From: Pseudomonas jinjuensis | Lineage (GTDB): Bacteria; Pseudomonadota; Gammaproteobacteria; Pseudomonadales; Pseudomonadaceae | Reading direction: 5' to 3' | Assembly (NCBI RefSeq): GCF_900103845.1 | Contig: NZ_FNIJ01000006.1 | Span: forward strand, 124,001-188,000 | Length of the DNA stretch: 64,000 nt | Shown: positions 26,075 to 35,520 of the stretch, piece after piece | Position numbering within the stretch: position 1 is the stretch's first letter | How the letters are laid out: each line of letters starts with the position of its first letter | Position numbers and translations under genes: made by a program | Notes under the pieces: generated by a model | What the model was told of the DNA's origin: nothing | Database searches by the model: none | What the model saw: only the letters and a program-made list of their open reading frames with translations

Positions 26075-28575
26075 TGAATACCCTGCCACTGCCGCGCCTG
26101 TTCCTCCTGGCCCTCCGCCAGTTGCTGCGCGAGGCCCGCAGCGGCGAACTGCGGGTGCTGTTCTTCGCCCTGCTGATCGCCGTCGCCGCCAGCTCCGCCA
26201 TCGGCTACTTCAGCGCCCGCCTGAACGGCGCGATGGTGGTACGCGCCGCCGAATTCCTCGGCGCCGACCTGGTGCTGAGCGGCACCCGTCCGGCCAGCGC
26301 CGGGCAGGTCGAGGCGGGATTGCGCCTGGGCCTGCAGCACGCGCGCAGCGTCGAATTCTCCAGCGTGATCGCCACCGACCAGGGCATCCAGCTGAGCAGC
26401 GTGAAGGCGGTGGACGACGGCTATCCCCTGCGCGGCCAGTTGAAAAGCGCCGCCGCACCGATGCAGCCGGAAACCGCGGGCGGCAAGCCGCAGCCGGGGG
26501 AAGTCTGGGTCGAGTCGCGCCTGCTGGTCAGCCTCGACCTGAAGATCGGCGACAGCGTCGACATCGGCCGCCAGCCGCTGCGCATCGCCCGCGTGCTGAC
26601 CTACGAACCGGACCGCGCCGGCGACTTCTACAGCCTGACGCCACGGGTGCTGATGAACCTGCGCGACCTCGACGCCACCGGCGTGGTGCAGCCCGGCAGC
26701 CGGGTGCGCTACCGCGAGCTGTGGGGCGGCCCGGAGGATGCGCTGCAGGCCTACCGGCGGGAAGTCACCAGCGGGCTGGCGGCCAACCAGCGGCTGCTCG
26801 ACGGCCGCCACGGCAACCGGCAGATCGGCGATGCGCTGGGCCGCGCCGAACGCTACCTCAACCTCGCCAGCCTCGCCGCCATCCTGCTCGCCGGCGTCGC
26901 CGTGGCGCTCTCGGCGAACCGCTTCGCCGTGCGCCGCTACGACGCCAGCGCCCTGCTCCGCTGCCTCGGCCTGTCGCGCCGGCAAACCCTCCTTCTATAT
27001 GGACTGCAGCTGTTCAGCCTGGGCCTGGTCGCCAGCCTGTGCGGCGCGCTGCTCGGCTGGCTGGCGCAGCTCGGCCTGTTCCAGCTGCTGGCCAACCTGC
27101 TGCCGCCGCGGATTCCCCAGGCCGGACCGCTTCCCGCCCTCGCCGGCATCGCCACCGGGATGATCGCCCTGGCCGGCTTCGCCCTGCCGCCGCTCGCCGC
27201 CCTCGGTCGCGTGCCGCCGCTGCGGGTGCTGCGCAGCGACCTGCTGCCGGTGCCGATGCGCACCTGGATGGCCTACGGCTGCGCGCTGCTGGCGCTGGGC
27301 CTGATCATGTGGCGGCTGAGCCTCGACCTGCGCCTGACCCTGGCCCTGCTGGCCGGCGGCATGCTAGCGGCGGTGGCGCTGGGCTTCGCCCTGCTGCTGA
27401 TGCTCAACGGCCTGCGCCGTTTATTGGCCCAAGCCAGCCTGCCCTGGCGCCTCGGCCTCGGCCAGTTGCTGCGGCATCCGCTGGCCGCCGCCGGGCAGAG
27501 CCTGGCCTTCGGCCTGATCCTGCTGGCGATGGCGCTGGTCGCCCTGCTGCGCGGCGAACTGATGGACACCTGGCACGAACAGCTGCCGGCCGACGCGCCC
27601 AACCATTTCGTGCTGAACGTGCTGCCCGCCGAGAAGGACGCCTTCGAGCAGCGGGTGAAGGCTCTGTCGCCGCGGGTCGAGCCACTGTTCCCCATGGTCC
27701 CCGGCCGTCTGGTGGCGGTGAACGGCAAGCCGGTGCATGCGCTGGACGAGGACGTGCGCAGCGAGCGCGCCCTGCAGCGCGACCTCGGGCTGACCTGGTC
27801 GGAGCGGCTGCCGTCGGGCAACGCCGTAGTCGCCGGCCACTGGTGGCGCAAGGATGCCCGGCAGGACCTGCCCGGCGTCTCGGTGGAGGCAAAGCTCGCC
27901 GGCAACCTCGGCATCGGCCTCGGTGACCGGCTCAGCTTCAACATCGCCGGACAGGTCCGCGAGGCGCGGGTGGAGAGCCTGCGCTCGGTGAAATGGGACA
28001 ACTTCCAGCCGAACTTCTTCATGGTCTTCGAACCCGGCACCCTGGCCGACCTGCCGGTGACCTACCTGACCAGCTTCTACCTGCCCGCCAGCCAGGAGCG
28101 CGAGCTGATCGAACTGTCGCGCGCCTTCCCCACCGCCACCCTGCTGCCGGTGGACGTCCTGCTGGCGCAGCTGCGCGGCATCCTCGACCAAGTCACCCTG
28201 GCCGTCGAATACGTGCTGGTGTTCGTCCTCGCCGCCGGCTTCGTGGTGCTCTTCGCCGGCCTGCAGGCCACCCTCGACGAGCGGGTCCGCCAGGGCGCCC
28301 TGCTGCGCGCCCTCGGTGCCGAACGCAACCTGCTGCTGCGCGCCCGGCGCAGCGAGTTCGCCCTGCTCGGCGCGGTCAGCGGCCTGCTCGCCGCGCTGGG
28401 CTGCGAAGTGGTGAGCTACCTGCTCTACCGGCTGGTCTTCGACCTGCCCTGGCATCCGCATCCCTGGCTGCTCGGCCTGCCGCTGCTGGGCGCGCTGCTG
28501 GTGGCCGGCGCCGGCCTGGTGGGCACGCGCAGGGCGCTGAACATCAGCCCGTTGCGTCTGCTCCGGGAAGGTTGA
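26074..28575 (+). CDS. FtsX/YbbP-type ABC transporter permease
   Basis: An 833-residue membrane protein with about ten helices: an N-terminal helix, a long periplasmic domain (to about 250), a helix bundle near 260-360, further helices near 390-510, a second soluble domain and a C-terminal FtsX-type bundle (AVEYVLVFVLAAGFVVLFAG...). This is the YbbP layout, partner of the ATPase immediately upstream with which it overlaps by one base. It probably extracts or moves lipids or lipoproteins; the actual substrate is unknown. Confidence 0.9.
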   Translation: MNTLPLPRLFLLALRQLLREARSGELRVLFFALLIAVAASSAIGYFSARLNGAMVVRAAEFLGADLVLSGTRPASAGQVEAGLRLGLQHARSVEFSSVIATDQGIQLSSVKAVDDGYPLRGQLKSAAAPMQPETAGGKPQPGEVWVESRLLVSLDLKIGDSVDIGRQPLRIARVLTYEPDRAGDFYSLTPRVLMNLRDLDATGVVQPGSRVRYRELWGGPEDALQAYRREVTSGLAANQRLLDGRHGNRQIGDALGRAERYLNLASLAAILLAGVAVALSANRFAVRRYDASALLRCLGLSRRQTLLLYGLQLFSLGLVASLCGALLGWLAQLGLFQLLANLLPPRIPQAGPLPALAGIATGMIALAGFALPPLAALGRVPPLRVLRSDLLPVPMRTWMAYGCALLALGLIMWRLSLDLRLTLALLAGGMLAAVALGFALLLMLNGLRRLLAQASLPWRLGLGQLLRHPLAAAGQSLAFGLILLAMALVALLRGELMDTWHEQLPADAPNHFVLNVLPAEKDAFEQRVKALSPRVEPLFPMVPGRLVAVNGKPVHALDEDVRSERALQRDLGLTWSERLPSGNAVVAGHWWRKDARQDLPGVSVEAKLAGNLGIGLGDRLSFNIAGQVREARVESLRSVKWDNFQPNFFMVFEPGTLADLPVTYLTSFYLPASQERELIELSRAFPTATLLPVDVLLAQLRGILDQVTLAVEYVLVFVLAAGFVVLFAGLQATLDERVRQGALLRALGAERNLLLRARRSEFALLGAVSGLLAALGCEVVSYLLYRLVFDLPWHPHPWLLGLPLLGALLVAGAGLVGTRRALNISPLRLLREG

Positions 28576-28625
28576 TCGGGTAGACTCGCAGGCATTCCAC
28601 ACACCTCAGCAAGCCACGGAAGAAC

Positions 28626-29123
28626 ATGAGCCGTTATCGCCCGCCGCGCACCGCCGGCACTCCGCTGATCACTCCCGAAGGCGAAGCGCGACTGCGCGCC
28701 GAACTGCACGAACTGTGGAACGTCCGTCGTCCGCAGGTGACCCAGGCGGTCAGCGAGGCCGCCGCCCTCGGCGACCGCTCCGAGAACGCCGAGTACATCT
28801 ACGGCAAGAAGATGCTGCGCGAGATCGACAGCCGCGTGCGCTTCCTGCGCAAGCGCCTGGAGAACCTCAAGGTGATCCGCGAGCGCCCGGCCGACCCGCG
28901 CAAGGTCTACTTCGGCGCCTGGGTGACGCTGGAAGACGAGGACGGCGAACAGGCCCGCTACCGCATCGTCGGCCCGGACGAACTGGACCTGCGCAACAAC
29001 CTGATCAGCATCGACTCGCCCCTGGCGCGGGCACTGGTCGGCAAGGAACTCGACGCCGAGGTGCTGGTGCACAGCCCGGCGGGCGAGAAGCTCTGGTTCA
29101 TCGTCGAGATCGACTATCCGTAA
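28626..29123 (+). CDS. greB: Transcription elongation factor GreB
   Basis: A 165-residue Gre factor that stimulates transcript cleavage by backtracked RNA polymerase. The N-terminal coiled coil (about residues 15-80) has at its tip ALGDRSENAEYIYGKKMLREID, with the conserved acidic pair, and the C-terminal domain reads ARALVGKELDAEVLV. The YIYGK run distinguishes GreB from GreA. It follows the ABC permease after 50 bases. A REP-like repeat lies just after the stop. Confidence 0.93.
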   Translation: MSRYRPPRTAGTPLITPEGEARLRAELHELWNVRRPQVTQAVSEAAALGDRSENAEYIYGKKMLREIDSRVRFLRKRLENLKVIRERPADPRKVYFGAWVTLEDEDGEQARYRIVGPDELDLRNNLISIDSPLARALVGKELDAEVLVHSPAGEKLWFIVEIDYP

Positions 29124-29158
29124 CGCCCCGCTCCACCGGTCAAGGTGATGCATGGACA

Positions 29159-29240
29159 AGGGTGGATGAGGTTTTTTCATCCACCATTGCGGGGCCGCAT
29201 GCGCGGCATGGTGGATCGATGGAGCGTGATCCACCCTACG
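29159..29240. repeat. Dispersed palindromic repeat, second copy
   Basis: GGGTGGATGAG...TCATCCACCA...GATCCACCCTACG. It repeats the element at 16371-16449 with a few differences over about 80 bases. It lies between the stops of greB and the small hypothetical gene. Confidence 0.85.
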
Positions 29241-29263
29241 CATTGCCAAGGATGGAGCGGCGC

Positions 29264-29584
29264 TCAGAAACCTGCCGGGCGGCGGGTGATCAGGCCCTGG
29301 CGGGCGACGCGGATCAGTTCGCGCACCAGCGGTTCGAGCTCTTCGCGCGCCGGGCTCTGCACCACGGCGAAGTCGAAGCTGTCGCTCGGAAAGCGGGCGA
29401 TGTCGTCGAGGGTCTGGGCGAACTGGATGAGGAAGGTGCGGGAGCCGTTCCAGCGTTTCGGCCAGCCTTCGAGGTAACGGACGAGGCTGGGCTGGTGGTT
29501 GCCGCCGAGGAGAATCCTCGGGTTGCGCCGGATCAGGCCGGTGGTGATGGGGGCCAGGCGCACGAGTGGTGTGGGACAGGTCAT
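29264..29584 (-). CDS. Small hypothetical protein
   Basis: A 106-residue protein that begins TCPTPLVRLAPITTGLIRRNP and contains DIARFPSDSFDFAVVQSP and LVRELIRVARQGLITRR. The C-terminal half echoes the end of a methyltransferase domain (FDFAVVQ..., LIRVARQG), but no SAM motif is present. Family unknown; it corresponds in position to PA2860. Start ATG 29584 (the frame extends to 29635). It lies between greB and thpR. Confidence 0.7.
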   Translation of the reverse strand: MTCPTPLVRLAPITTGLIRRNPRILLGGNHQPSLVRYLEGWPKRWNGSRTFLIQFAQTLDDIARFPSDSFDFAVVQSPAREELEPLVRELIRVARQGLITRRPAGF

Positions 29585-29773
29585 GGTGTCATGTCTCCGC
29601 CTCTGGGGTCCTGCTGGACGCGGCGAGAGGCACACCGAACCAGCGCTTTAGCGGTATTTCGATGCCTGGTCCGGCATCCGCGCCCCGCAAGTTGCTACTT
29701 AAATCGGCGCTGTGCGGCATCCTAGAGAAGCGCGGGCGATACTGTCAACCGACCTGACTGCGGGAACTCGCCC

Positions 29774-30295
29774 ATGACCACGCCTCCCCTGCGACTGTTC
29801 TTCGCCCTGCCCTGCCCGAAGGACCTGGCCACCCTGCTCCATGCCTGGTGCGAGGGCATCGGCGCGGACGGCCACGCGGTAGCGGCGGCCAACCTGCACA
29901 TGACCCTGGCCTTCCTCGGCGCGGTGCCGCGCGGCCGCAAGGCGGAGCTGCTGGAGCTGGGCAAGTCCCTGCCCCGCCAGGCGTTCGACCTGCAGCTCGA
30001 CCATCTCGGCCGCTGGCGCAACGGCATCCTCCATCTCTCGCCGAGCGGCGCGCCGCAGCCGCTGTTCGACCTGGTCCAGGCGCTGCGCCAGGCGCTCGGC
30101 GATCACCAGTTCGAAGTGGAGCGGCGCGAGTTCCGCCCGCACCTGACCCTCGCCCGCCACGCCACCCGCCTGCCCGCCGCGCAGCCGGCGTTCCTCTGGC
30201 AGGTCGACCGCGTCGCCCTGTTCAGCTCGGAAAACACCCCGCACGGCGTGCACTACCGGGCCATCGGCAACTGGCCGCTGAAGGCTAGCGGGTAG
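29774..30295 (+). CDS. thpR: RNA 2',3'-cyclic phosphodiesterase ThpR (LigT)
   Basis: This 173-residue 2H phosphoesterase has the two catalytic HxTx motifs, HMTLAFLG (about residue 41) and HLTLARH (about residue 124), and starts with RLFFALPCPKDL as in family members. It hydrolyses 2',3'-cyclic phosphate ends of RNA and can ligate 2'-5'. Its last 11 bases overlap the end of the convergent LysR gene. Confidence 0.92.
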   Translation: MTTPPLRLFFALPCPKDLATLLHAWCEGIGADGHAVAAANLHMTLAFLGAVPRGRKAELLELGKSLPRQAFDLQLDHLGRWRNGILHLSPSGAPQPLFDLVQALRQALGDHQFEVERREFRPHLTLARHATRLPAAQPAFLWQVDRVALFSSENTPHGVHYRAIGNWPLKASG

Positions 30296-31172
30296 GCCAG
30301 GCTTCGGCGAAGTCGAGGAAACGGCGCAACCCGGCGCTGGGGAACTTGTCGATGTGCAGCGCGCGGAAGAAGGTGCGCCGCAGCGGCCCCAGCGGATTGT
30401 CCAGGGCGACCAGCTCGCCACGTTCCAGCTCGGCCGCCACCACCCGCTGCGACAGGCAGCCGATGCCGACACCACTGGCGATCAGATGCTTGATCGCCTC
30501 GGCGTTGCTCACCTCCAGCGGCGCCCGCAGGCTGCCGATCCGCGGCAATACCTGCTGCTCGAAAGTCTCGCGGGTGCCCGAGCCCGCCTCGCGCAGAATC
30601 CAGCGCGCCCGGGCCAGATCGCCGGGCTCGATGTGGCGTTGCGGCGCCAAGGGATGATCCGGCGCCGCGAGCAGCAGCATCTCGTCCTCCATCCAGGGCG
30701 TGAGCTGGATCTGCGGGTGCTGGATCGGCGCCTCGATGAAGGCCACGTCCAGGCGGAATTCGCAGAGCGCCTGGATGATGTCGCGGCTGTTGGCCACCTG
30801 CAGTTGCAGGCAGCTGTCCGGCAGCTCGGCGAGAAAGGCAGACATCACCCGCGGCAGCAGGTAGCCGCCGATGCTGCGGCTGGCGCCCAGGCCGAGCTGC
30901 ACCGGCGCAGCGGCGAACAGCGCCTCCAGCTCGGCGCCTTGGGCGAGCAGCGCGCAGGCCCGGGGATACAGCGCCCGCCCGTTGTCGTTCAGCGCCAGGC
31001 GCTTGCCGCTGCGATCGAACAACCGCGTGCCCAGCGTCCGCTCCAGCTCCTGCAGCGCCTGGCTGGCGGCGGACTGCGACAGCGCGATGGCCGCGGCCGC
31101 CTGGGTGACGTTGCCGGATTCGGCAATGGCAGTGAAGGTCGCCAGCTGGCGAAGGGTGATGCGTGGCGCCAT
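30285..31172 (-). CDS. LysR-family regulator, YeiE-like
   Basis: This 295-residue LysR regulator has the helix-turn-helix in SGNVTQAAAAIALSQSAASQALQELE (about residues 20-45) and a normal inducer domain. It diverges from the yeiH-like gene over about 93 bases, the typical yeiE-yeiH arrangement, so it probably controls that transporter. In E. coli YeiE is linked to sulfite response (established); the same is inferred here. The 3' end overlaps thpR. Confidence 0.85.
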   Translation of the reverse strand: MAPRITLRQLATFTAIAESGNVTQAAAAIALSQSAASQALQELERTLGTRLFDRSGKRLALNDNGRALYPRACALLAQGAELEALFAAAPVQLGLGASRSIGGYLLPRVMSAFLAELPDSCLQLQVANSRDIIQALCEFRLDVAFIEAPIQHPQIQLTPWMEDEMLLLAAPDHPLAPQRHIEPGDLARARWILREAGSGTRETFEQQVLPRIGSLRAPLEVSNAEAIKHLIASGVGIGCLSQRVVAAELERGELVALDNPLGPLRRTFFRALHIDKFPSAGLRRFLDFAEAWPTR

Positions 31173-31265
31173 ATCGATAAAACCGGTCGATCCAATAAGA
31201 ACAATCCGTTTTTACACTAACCAGCACCGGCGCACCATGGCGACACCTTACACAAGGAGCCCGTC

Positions 31266-32279
31266 ATGCCCGCCCTGATTCGTCCACTTCCCGGCGCCCT
31301 GCTCTGCCTGCTGCTCGCCGGCGTCGCCAGCCTGCTGGTGAAAATCCCCGGAATGCAGGAACTGGGACTCGGCAGCCTGACCCTGGCGATTCTCCTCGGC
31401 CTGCTGGCGGGCAACCTGGGGCTCGGGCGCTTCGAGGCGCTGCGCAGTGGCGTGGACCTCTCCCGCCAGCGCCTGCTGCGTCTCGGCGTGGTGCTCTACG
31501 GCCTGCGCCTGACCTTCCAGGACATCGCCGCCCTCGGCCCCGCCGCGCTGGTGATCGACGTGCTGATGGTCACCACCACGCTGTGCGCCGCCTGGCTGAT
31601 CGGTGTGCGCTGGCTCAAGCTTCCGCGCGAGAGCGCCCTGCTGATCGGCGCCGGCAGCGCCATCTGCGGCGCGGCGGCGGTGATGGCGAGCAGCCCGGTG
31701 CTGCGCGCCCGCGCCGAGCACACCGCGGTCGCCGTCGCCACCGTGGTGCTGTTCGGCACCCTGGCGATGCTCGTGCATCCGCTGCTGTTCAGCCATCTGC
31801 CGCACCTGTTCGGCAGCAGCCAGGCGTTCGGCATCTTCACCGGCTCGACCACCCACGAGGTGGCCCAGGTGGTCGCCGCCGGCCGCGCCATGGACCCGGC
31901 CGCCGCCGACGCCGCGCTGATCAGCAAGATGCTGCGGGTGCTGCTGCTGGCGCCGGCGCTGCTGTTCCTCGGCCGCCTGGCAGCACCGGGGGAAAGCGGT
32001 GGCGAGCGCAAGCTGCAGATTCCCGGTTTCGCCGTCGCCTTCATCGGCGTCACCGCGCTGCGCTCGCTGGACCTGGTGCCGCATGCCTGGCTGGCGCCGC
32101 TGCAGTATCTGGACGACGTGCTGCTGGGCATGGCCATGGCCGCCCTCGGCCTCGCCACCCGCCTCGCCGACCTGCGCCGCGAGGGGCCGCGTCCGCTGCT
32201 GCTGGGCGCCGGGCTGTTCGTCTTCCTGCTGCTCGGCGGCGGATTGATCAACAGCGGCGTGCAGCATCTGCTGGGCTGA
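31266..32279 (+). CDS. yeiH: YeiH-family membrane transporter (putative sulfate exporter family)
   Basis: A 337-residue membrane protein of about ten helices with the UPF0324/YeiH pattern: GSLTLAILLGLLAGNLGLG, RLGVVLYGLRLTFQDIAALG, GSAICGAAAVMASSPV and FTGSTTHEVAQVVAAG. The family is proposed to export sulfate or sulfite-type anions; not proven here. AAGGAG at 31254-31259 precedes ATG 31266. The LysR gene upstream is divergent. Confidence 0.88.
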   Translation: MPALIRPLPGALLCLLLAGVASLLVKIPGMQELGLGSLTLAILLGLLAGNLGLGRFEALRSGVDLSRQRLLRLGVVLYGLRLTFQDIAALGPAALVIDVLMVTTTLCAAWLIGVRWLKLPRESALLIGAGSAICGAAAVMASSPVLRARAEHTAVAVATVVLFGTLAMLVHPLLFSHLPHLFGSSQAFGIFTGSTTHEVAQVVAAGRAMDPAAADAALISKMLRVLLLAPALLFLGRLAAPGESGGERKLQIPGFAVAFIGVTALRSLDLVPHAWLAPLQYLDDVLLGMAMAALGLATRLADLRREGPRPLLLGAGLFVFLLLGGGLINSGVQHLLG

Positions 32280-32283
32280 AACG

Positions 32284-32314
32284 AAAAAGGGCGGATGCCG
32301 CATCACCCGCCCTT
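32284..32314 (-). terminator. Terminator of the DoxX gene
   Basis: AAGGGCGG and CCGCCCTT arms, loop of 12 bases, followed by T residues on the minus strand (A run at 32284-32288). It lies 20 bases after the doxX-like stop and 4 bases after the yeiH stop, so it may serve both. Confidence 0.75.
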
Positions 32315-32333
32315 CCCGGCGTTCCGGCGTCGG

Positions 32334-32768
32334 TCAGCTGGACAGCTTGCCATCCAGGGAGAAGCGACCGGCGCCGCTGATCAGCAGGGCTACGCTGATC
32401 ATCAGCAGGGTCAGCGCGTACTCGTAGCCGTTGTTGGTGATGAAGAAACCGTTGCCGATGTGCACGCTGAAGATCGCCACGCCCATGGTGAAGATCAGCA
32501 CCACCGCGGCCGGCCGCACCAGCAGGCCGATCACCAGCGCCAGGCCGCCGAAGAACTCGGCGCTGCCGGCCAGGGTCGCCATCAGGTAGCCCGGCGTCAC
32601 GCCGAGGGATTCCAGCCATTGGCCCATGCCCTGCAGGCCGGGACCGCCGAAGGCGCCGAACAGTTTCTGCGAGCCGTGGGCCATGAAGGTCAGGCCGGTG
32701 GTGATACGCAGGATGGCGAGGCCGATGCCGGCGTTGGTGGAAAGGATCGATTTGATCAGTGTGTTCAT
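32334..32768 (-). CDS. DoxX-family membrane protein
   Basis: A 144-residue protein with four membrane helices and the DoxX signatures GLAILRITTGLTFMAHGSQKLFGAFGG and GSAEFFGGLALVIGLLVRPAA. These proteins are linked to redox stress or quinone and thiosulfate oxidation; the role here is not defined. It is a single gene with its own terminator. Its 119-base upstream gap before mltF contains a perfect AATCGAT-ATA-ATCGATT inverted repeat at 32871-32887. Confidence 0.85.
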   Translation of the reverse strand: MNTLIKSILSTNAGIGLAILRITTGLTFMAHGSQKLFGAFGGPGLQGMGQWLESLGVTPGYLMATLAGSAEFFGGLALVIGLLVRPAAVVLIFTMGVAIFSVHIGNGFFITNNGYEYALTLLMISVALLISGAGRFSLDGKLSS

Positions 32769-32887
32769 GGCGCATCCTTGAGAGTGGGATCGGACGGTGC
32801 AACGCAGCGGTTGCTGAACATCACTATAGTCAATCGAGCAGATAGAAAAAGCGTAAAGTTGCGCTTCGAACAATCGATATAATCGAT

Positions 32888-34312
32888 TTATTTGCGAGCC
32901 GTCGCGACCCTCGCCGAAGGCTCCAGGCCATCCCGCTGGCGCTGGAAGGCGACGTAGTACTTGTTCACGCTGCTCACGTAGTTCACCACGCCCATGCCCA
33001 TCTGCTCGGCCGCCACCCGCTCCACCTGGAAGAACCACTGGTTCGGGTCGAGGCCGCGCCGGCGTGCTTCCGCGCGCAGGCCCTGGACCCGCTCGGGGCC
33101 GAGGTTGTAGGCGGCGAGGATGAACGCCAGGCGGTCGCGCTCCTTCAGCCGCGGGCTGGCGAAGAACTTGCGGCGCAGCATGGCCATGTACTTGCTGGCC
33201 GCCTGCACGTTGTTGTCCTTCTGCTGCACCGAACCGACGCCCACCGCGCGCGCAGCGGCCGGGGTGATCTGCATCAGCCCGGTGGCGCCGCTGGCGCCGC
33301 GCGCCGACGCATTCAGGCTCGACTCCTTGAACGCCACTGCCGCCAGGGCCAGCCAGTCCAGGCGGTTTTCCTCGGCGTAGCGCTGCAGCGTCGGGCGCAG
33401 CGATTCGAGGCGTTTGCGATCGGCCACCTGCAGCGGATTGCGCACCTTGTAGGCACGCCGGTAGAGGCGCTGGAAGGCCACGTCCTGGTCCGCCGGCGCG
33501 CGGTATTCCTTGAGGAAGCGGTTGACGCTGGCGCGCAGCATCGGCGCATCGCGGCGGACGAACCAGGTCATGCTTTCCCGGTCGTCGAACACCAGTTGGC
33601 GATCCACCCGCAGCTTGCGGAACACCTTGGCCCAGCGCTCGGCGATCGGCTGCTCGACCACGCTGAAATCGACGATCCCGGCATTCACCAGCTCCAGCAC
33701 GTCCTCCACCGCCAGCGACGGGTCCAGCCATTCGATGGTCATCGGCCGCAGGTGCTTCAGCGCCAGGCGCTCGTTGACCTTGCGGATCGCCTCCCCTGCG
33801 GCGCTGCCGGCCGGCAGGGTGATGCTGCGGCCGGCCAGCTGTTCCAGCCGGGCGTAGCGGCGGTTGCCCTGACGCGCTATCAGCACCAGCGGCACCTGCC
33901 GTTGCCAGGCCAGGCTGGCGCTGACGTTCGTCCCGTCGCGCGCCAGCAGGACCTCGCCGGGCGCCACCAGGTCGCCTTCGCCACGCTGCAGCGCGGCCAG
34001 CAACTGGTCCTTGGCCTTGGGAATGAAACGGATGCTGAGCGGCTTGCGCCCGGGGGAGGAATCGTTGAGATACTGTTCGAACGCGCGCAGGCGGCGGTAT
34101 TCGATACCGATCGGCTCGCCGTGAATTTCGCCGAAGCTGTTGCGGCTCTGGTTGACCAGCACCCGCAGCACGCCGTCCCGGCGGATAGTGGCGAGGTCGC
34201 GGCTGTCGATGTTCTGCTGTTCCCAGCCCTCCGGCGGGCTGGTCAGACGCGCAGCCGCCGGCTGTGGCATCAGGGCCACCAGGCACAGCATCGCCAGCAA
34301 CAGTCGCGTCAT
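32888..34312 (-). CDS. mltF2: Membrane-bound lytic murein transglycosylase MltF2
   Basis: A 474-residue periplasmic enzyme: signal peptide (to about residue 21), a solute-binding (SBP_bac_3-like) domain, then an SLT transglycosylase domain with the catalytic glutamate in FKESSLNASARGASGATGLMQITPAAARA and FILAAYNLGPERVQGL. This layout is that of MltF. Position beside tatD and downstream of yeiH matches PA2865, one of the two P. aeruginosa MltF proteins. ATG 34312 is used because the signal peptide begins there. Confidence 0.9.
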   Translation of the reverse strand: MTRLLLAMLCLVALMPQPAAARLTSPPEGWEQQNIDSRDLATIRRDGVLRVLVNQSRNSFGEIHGEPIGIEYRRLRAFEQYLNDSSPGRKPLSIRFIPKAKDQLLAALQRGEGDLVAPGEVLLARDGTNVSASLAWQRQVPLVLIARQGNRRYARLEQLAGRSITLPAGSAAGEAIRKVNERLALKHLRPMTIEWLDPSLAVEDVLELVNAGIVDFSVVEQPIAERWAKVFRKLRVDRQLVFDDRESMTWFVRRDAPMLRASVNRFLKEYRAPADQDVAFQRLYRRAYKVRNPLQVADRKRLESLRPTLQRYAEENRLDWLALAAVAFKESSLNASARGASGATGLMQITPAAARAVGVGSVQQKDNNVQAASKYMAMLRRKFFASPRLKERDRLAFILAAYNLGPERVQGLRAEARRRGLDPNQWFFQVERVAAEQMGMGVVNYVSSVNKYYVAFQRQRDGLEPSARVATARK

Positions 34313-34518
34313 CCTGCTCTCCAGGGGTCGAAATCGGCCGATAGGAACGCCAAAGCCGCTGCAAGTTCCCGGCCGCGAAAAGGGGCGCGAGGGTCTCACA
34401 ACAGGGGCCGCATGCCAACCCGAAATGCTGGAAGCACTTTCAGAAGTGCGCGTAACTACATGTTTATAAAGGATTACTCGATAATCCGGGCTACTTGCCC
34501 GAATCCAGGAAAAGCACC

Positions 34519-35325
34519 ATGCAACTGATCGATATCGGCGTCAACCTTACTCACCCAAGCCTTGCTCCAGAGCAGGAAGCCCTCATCGAGCGCGCCCGCG
34601 GCGCCGGCGTGGTGCAGATGGTGGTCACCGGCACCAGCCTCGGCGACAGCGAGGAAGCGCTGCGCCTGTGCCGGCGCCTGGACGACGGCCAGCGGCTGTT
34701 CTGCACCGCCGGCGTGCACCCGCACGAGGCCAGCCACTGGGACAGCGCCAGCGCCGCCACCCTGCGCAGCCTGCTGGCCGAGCCGCAGGTGCGCGCGGTG
34801 GGCGAATGCGGGCTGGACTTCAACCGCGACTTCTCGCCGCGTCCGCAGCAGGAAAAGGCCTTCGAGGAACAGCTGGCGCTGGCGGCGGAGTTGCGCCGCC
34901 CGGTGTTCATCCACGAACGCGACGCCGGCGAACGCCTGCTGGCGATCCTCAGGGACTTCCGCGACCGCCTGCCCGCCGCCGTGGTGCACTGCTTCACCGG
35001 CGAGCGCAAGGTGCTCTACCGCTACCTCGACATGGACCTGCACATCGGCATCACCGGCTGGATCTGCGACGAACGCCGCGGCACCCATCTGCAGGAGCTG
35101 GTGCGGGAAATCCCCCGCGGCCGGCTGATGCTGGAAAGCGACGCCCCCTACCTGCTGCCGCGCACCCTGCGGCCGAAGCCCAAGCATGGACGCAACGAAC
35201 CGGCATTCCTGCCCGAAGTGCTGAACTGCGTGGCACAGCACCGCGGCGAAGACGCCGACGAAGTGGCGGACCACACCACCGATTGCGCCCGCCAGTTCTT
35301 CGGTCTGCCCGTAGTGGCGGACTGA
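34519..35325 (+). CDS. tatD: TatD-family 3'-5' DNase/metal-dependent hydrolase
   Basis: A 268-residue TIM-barrel hydrolase: it starts [12 protein letters not shown], then [13 protein letters not shown] (metal-binding Glu), [20 protein letters not shown] and [13 protein letters not shown] with the conserved aspartate. Like E. coli TatD it has NLT at the position where other family members have HxH. The ATG at 34519 is preceded by AGGAAA; the longer TTG frame is not needed. It diverges from mltF2 across about 200 bases. Confidence 0.92.
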   Translation: MQLIDIGVNLTHPSLAPEQEALIERARGAGVVQMVVTGTSLGDSEEALRLCRRLDDGQRLFCTAGVHPHEASHWDSASAATLRSLLAEPQVRAVGECGLDFNRDFSPRPQQEKAFEEQLALAAELRRPVFIHERDAGERLLAILRDFRDRLPAAVVHCFTGERKVLYRYLDMDLHIGITGWICDERRGTHLQELVREIPRGRLMLESDAPYLLPRTLRPKPKHGRNEPAFLPEVLNCVAQHRGEDADEVADHTTDCARQFFGLPVVAD

Positions 35326-35337
35326 GGACCTTGGTTC

Positions 35338-35370
35338 GACCGGATTCCTTTTATATGCAGGAATCCGGTC
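35338..35370. other. Perfect inverted repeat after tatD
   Basis: A 12-base arm (GACCGGATTCCT) is repeated inverted (AGGAATCCGGTC) with a nine-base loop. No T tract follows, so it is a stable RNA hairpin or a protein-binding site rather than a clear intrinsic terminator. Confidence 0.6.
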
Positions 35371-35520
35371 CCCTCCTGTACTTCCGGGCTCAAGATCGGC
35401 ACGCGGCAGCCGTTAAAACAGTGGGTGAATGCAGCCTTGACCCCAATCAATGGCTAGCTTTCGTATTCCTCACGAGAATGACGGCACCTTGCCATCATTC
35501 AACCTACAAGAATCCCGCCC

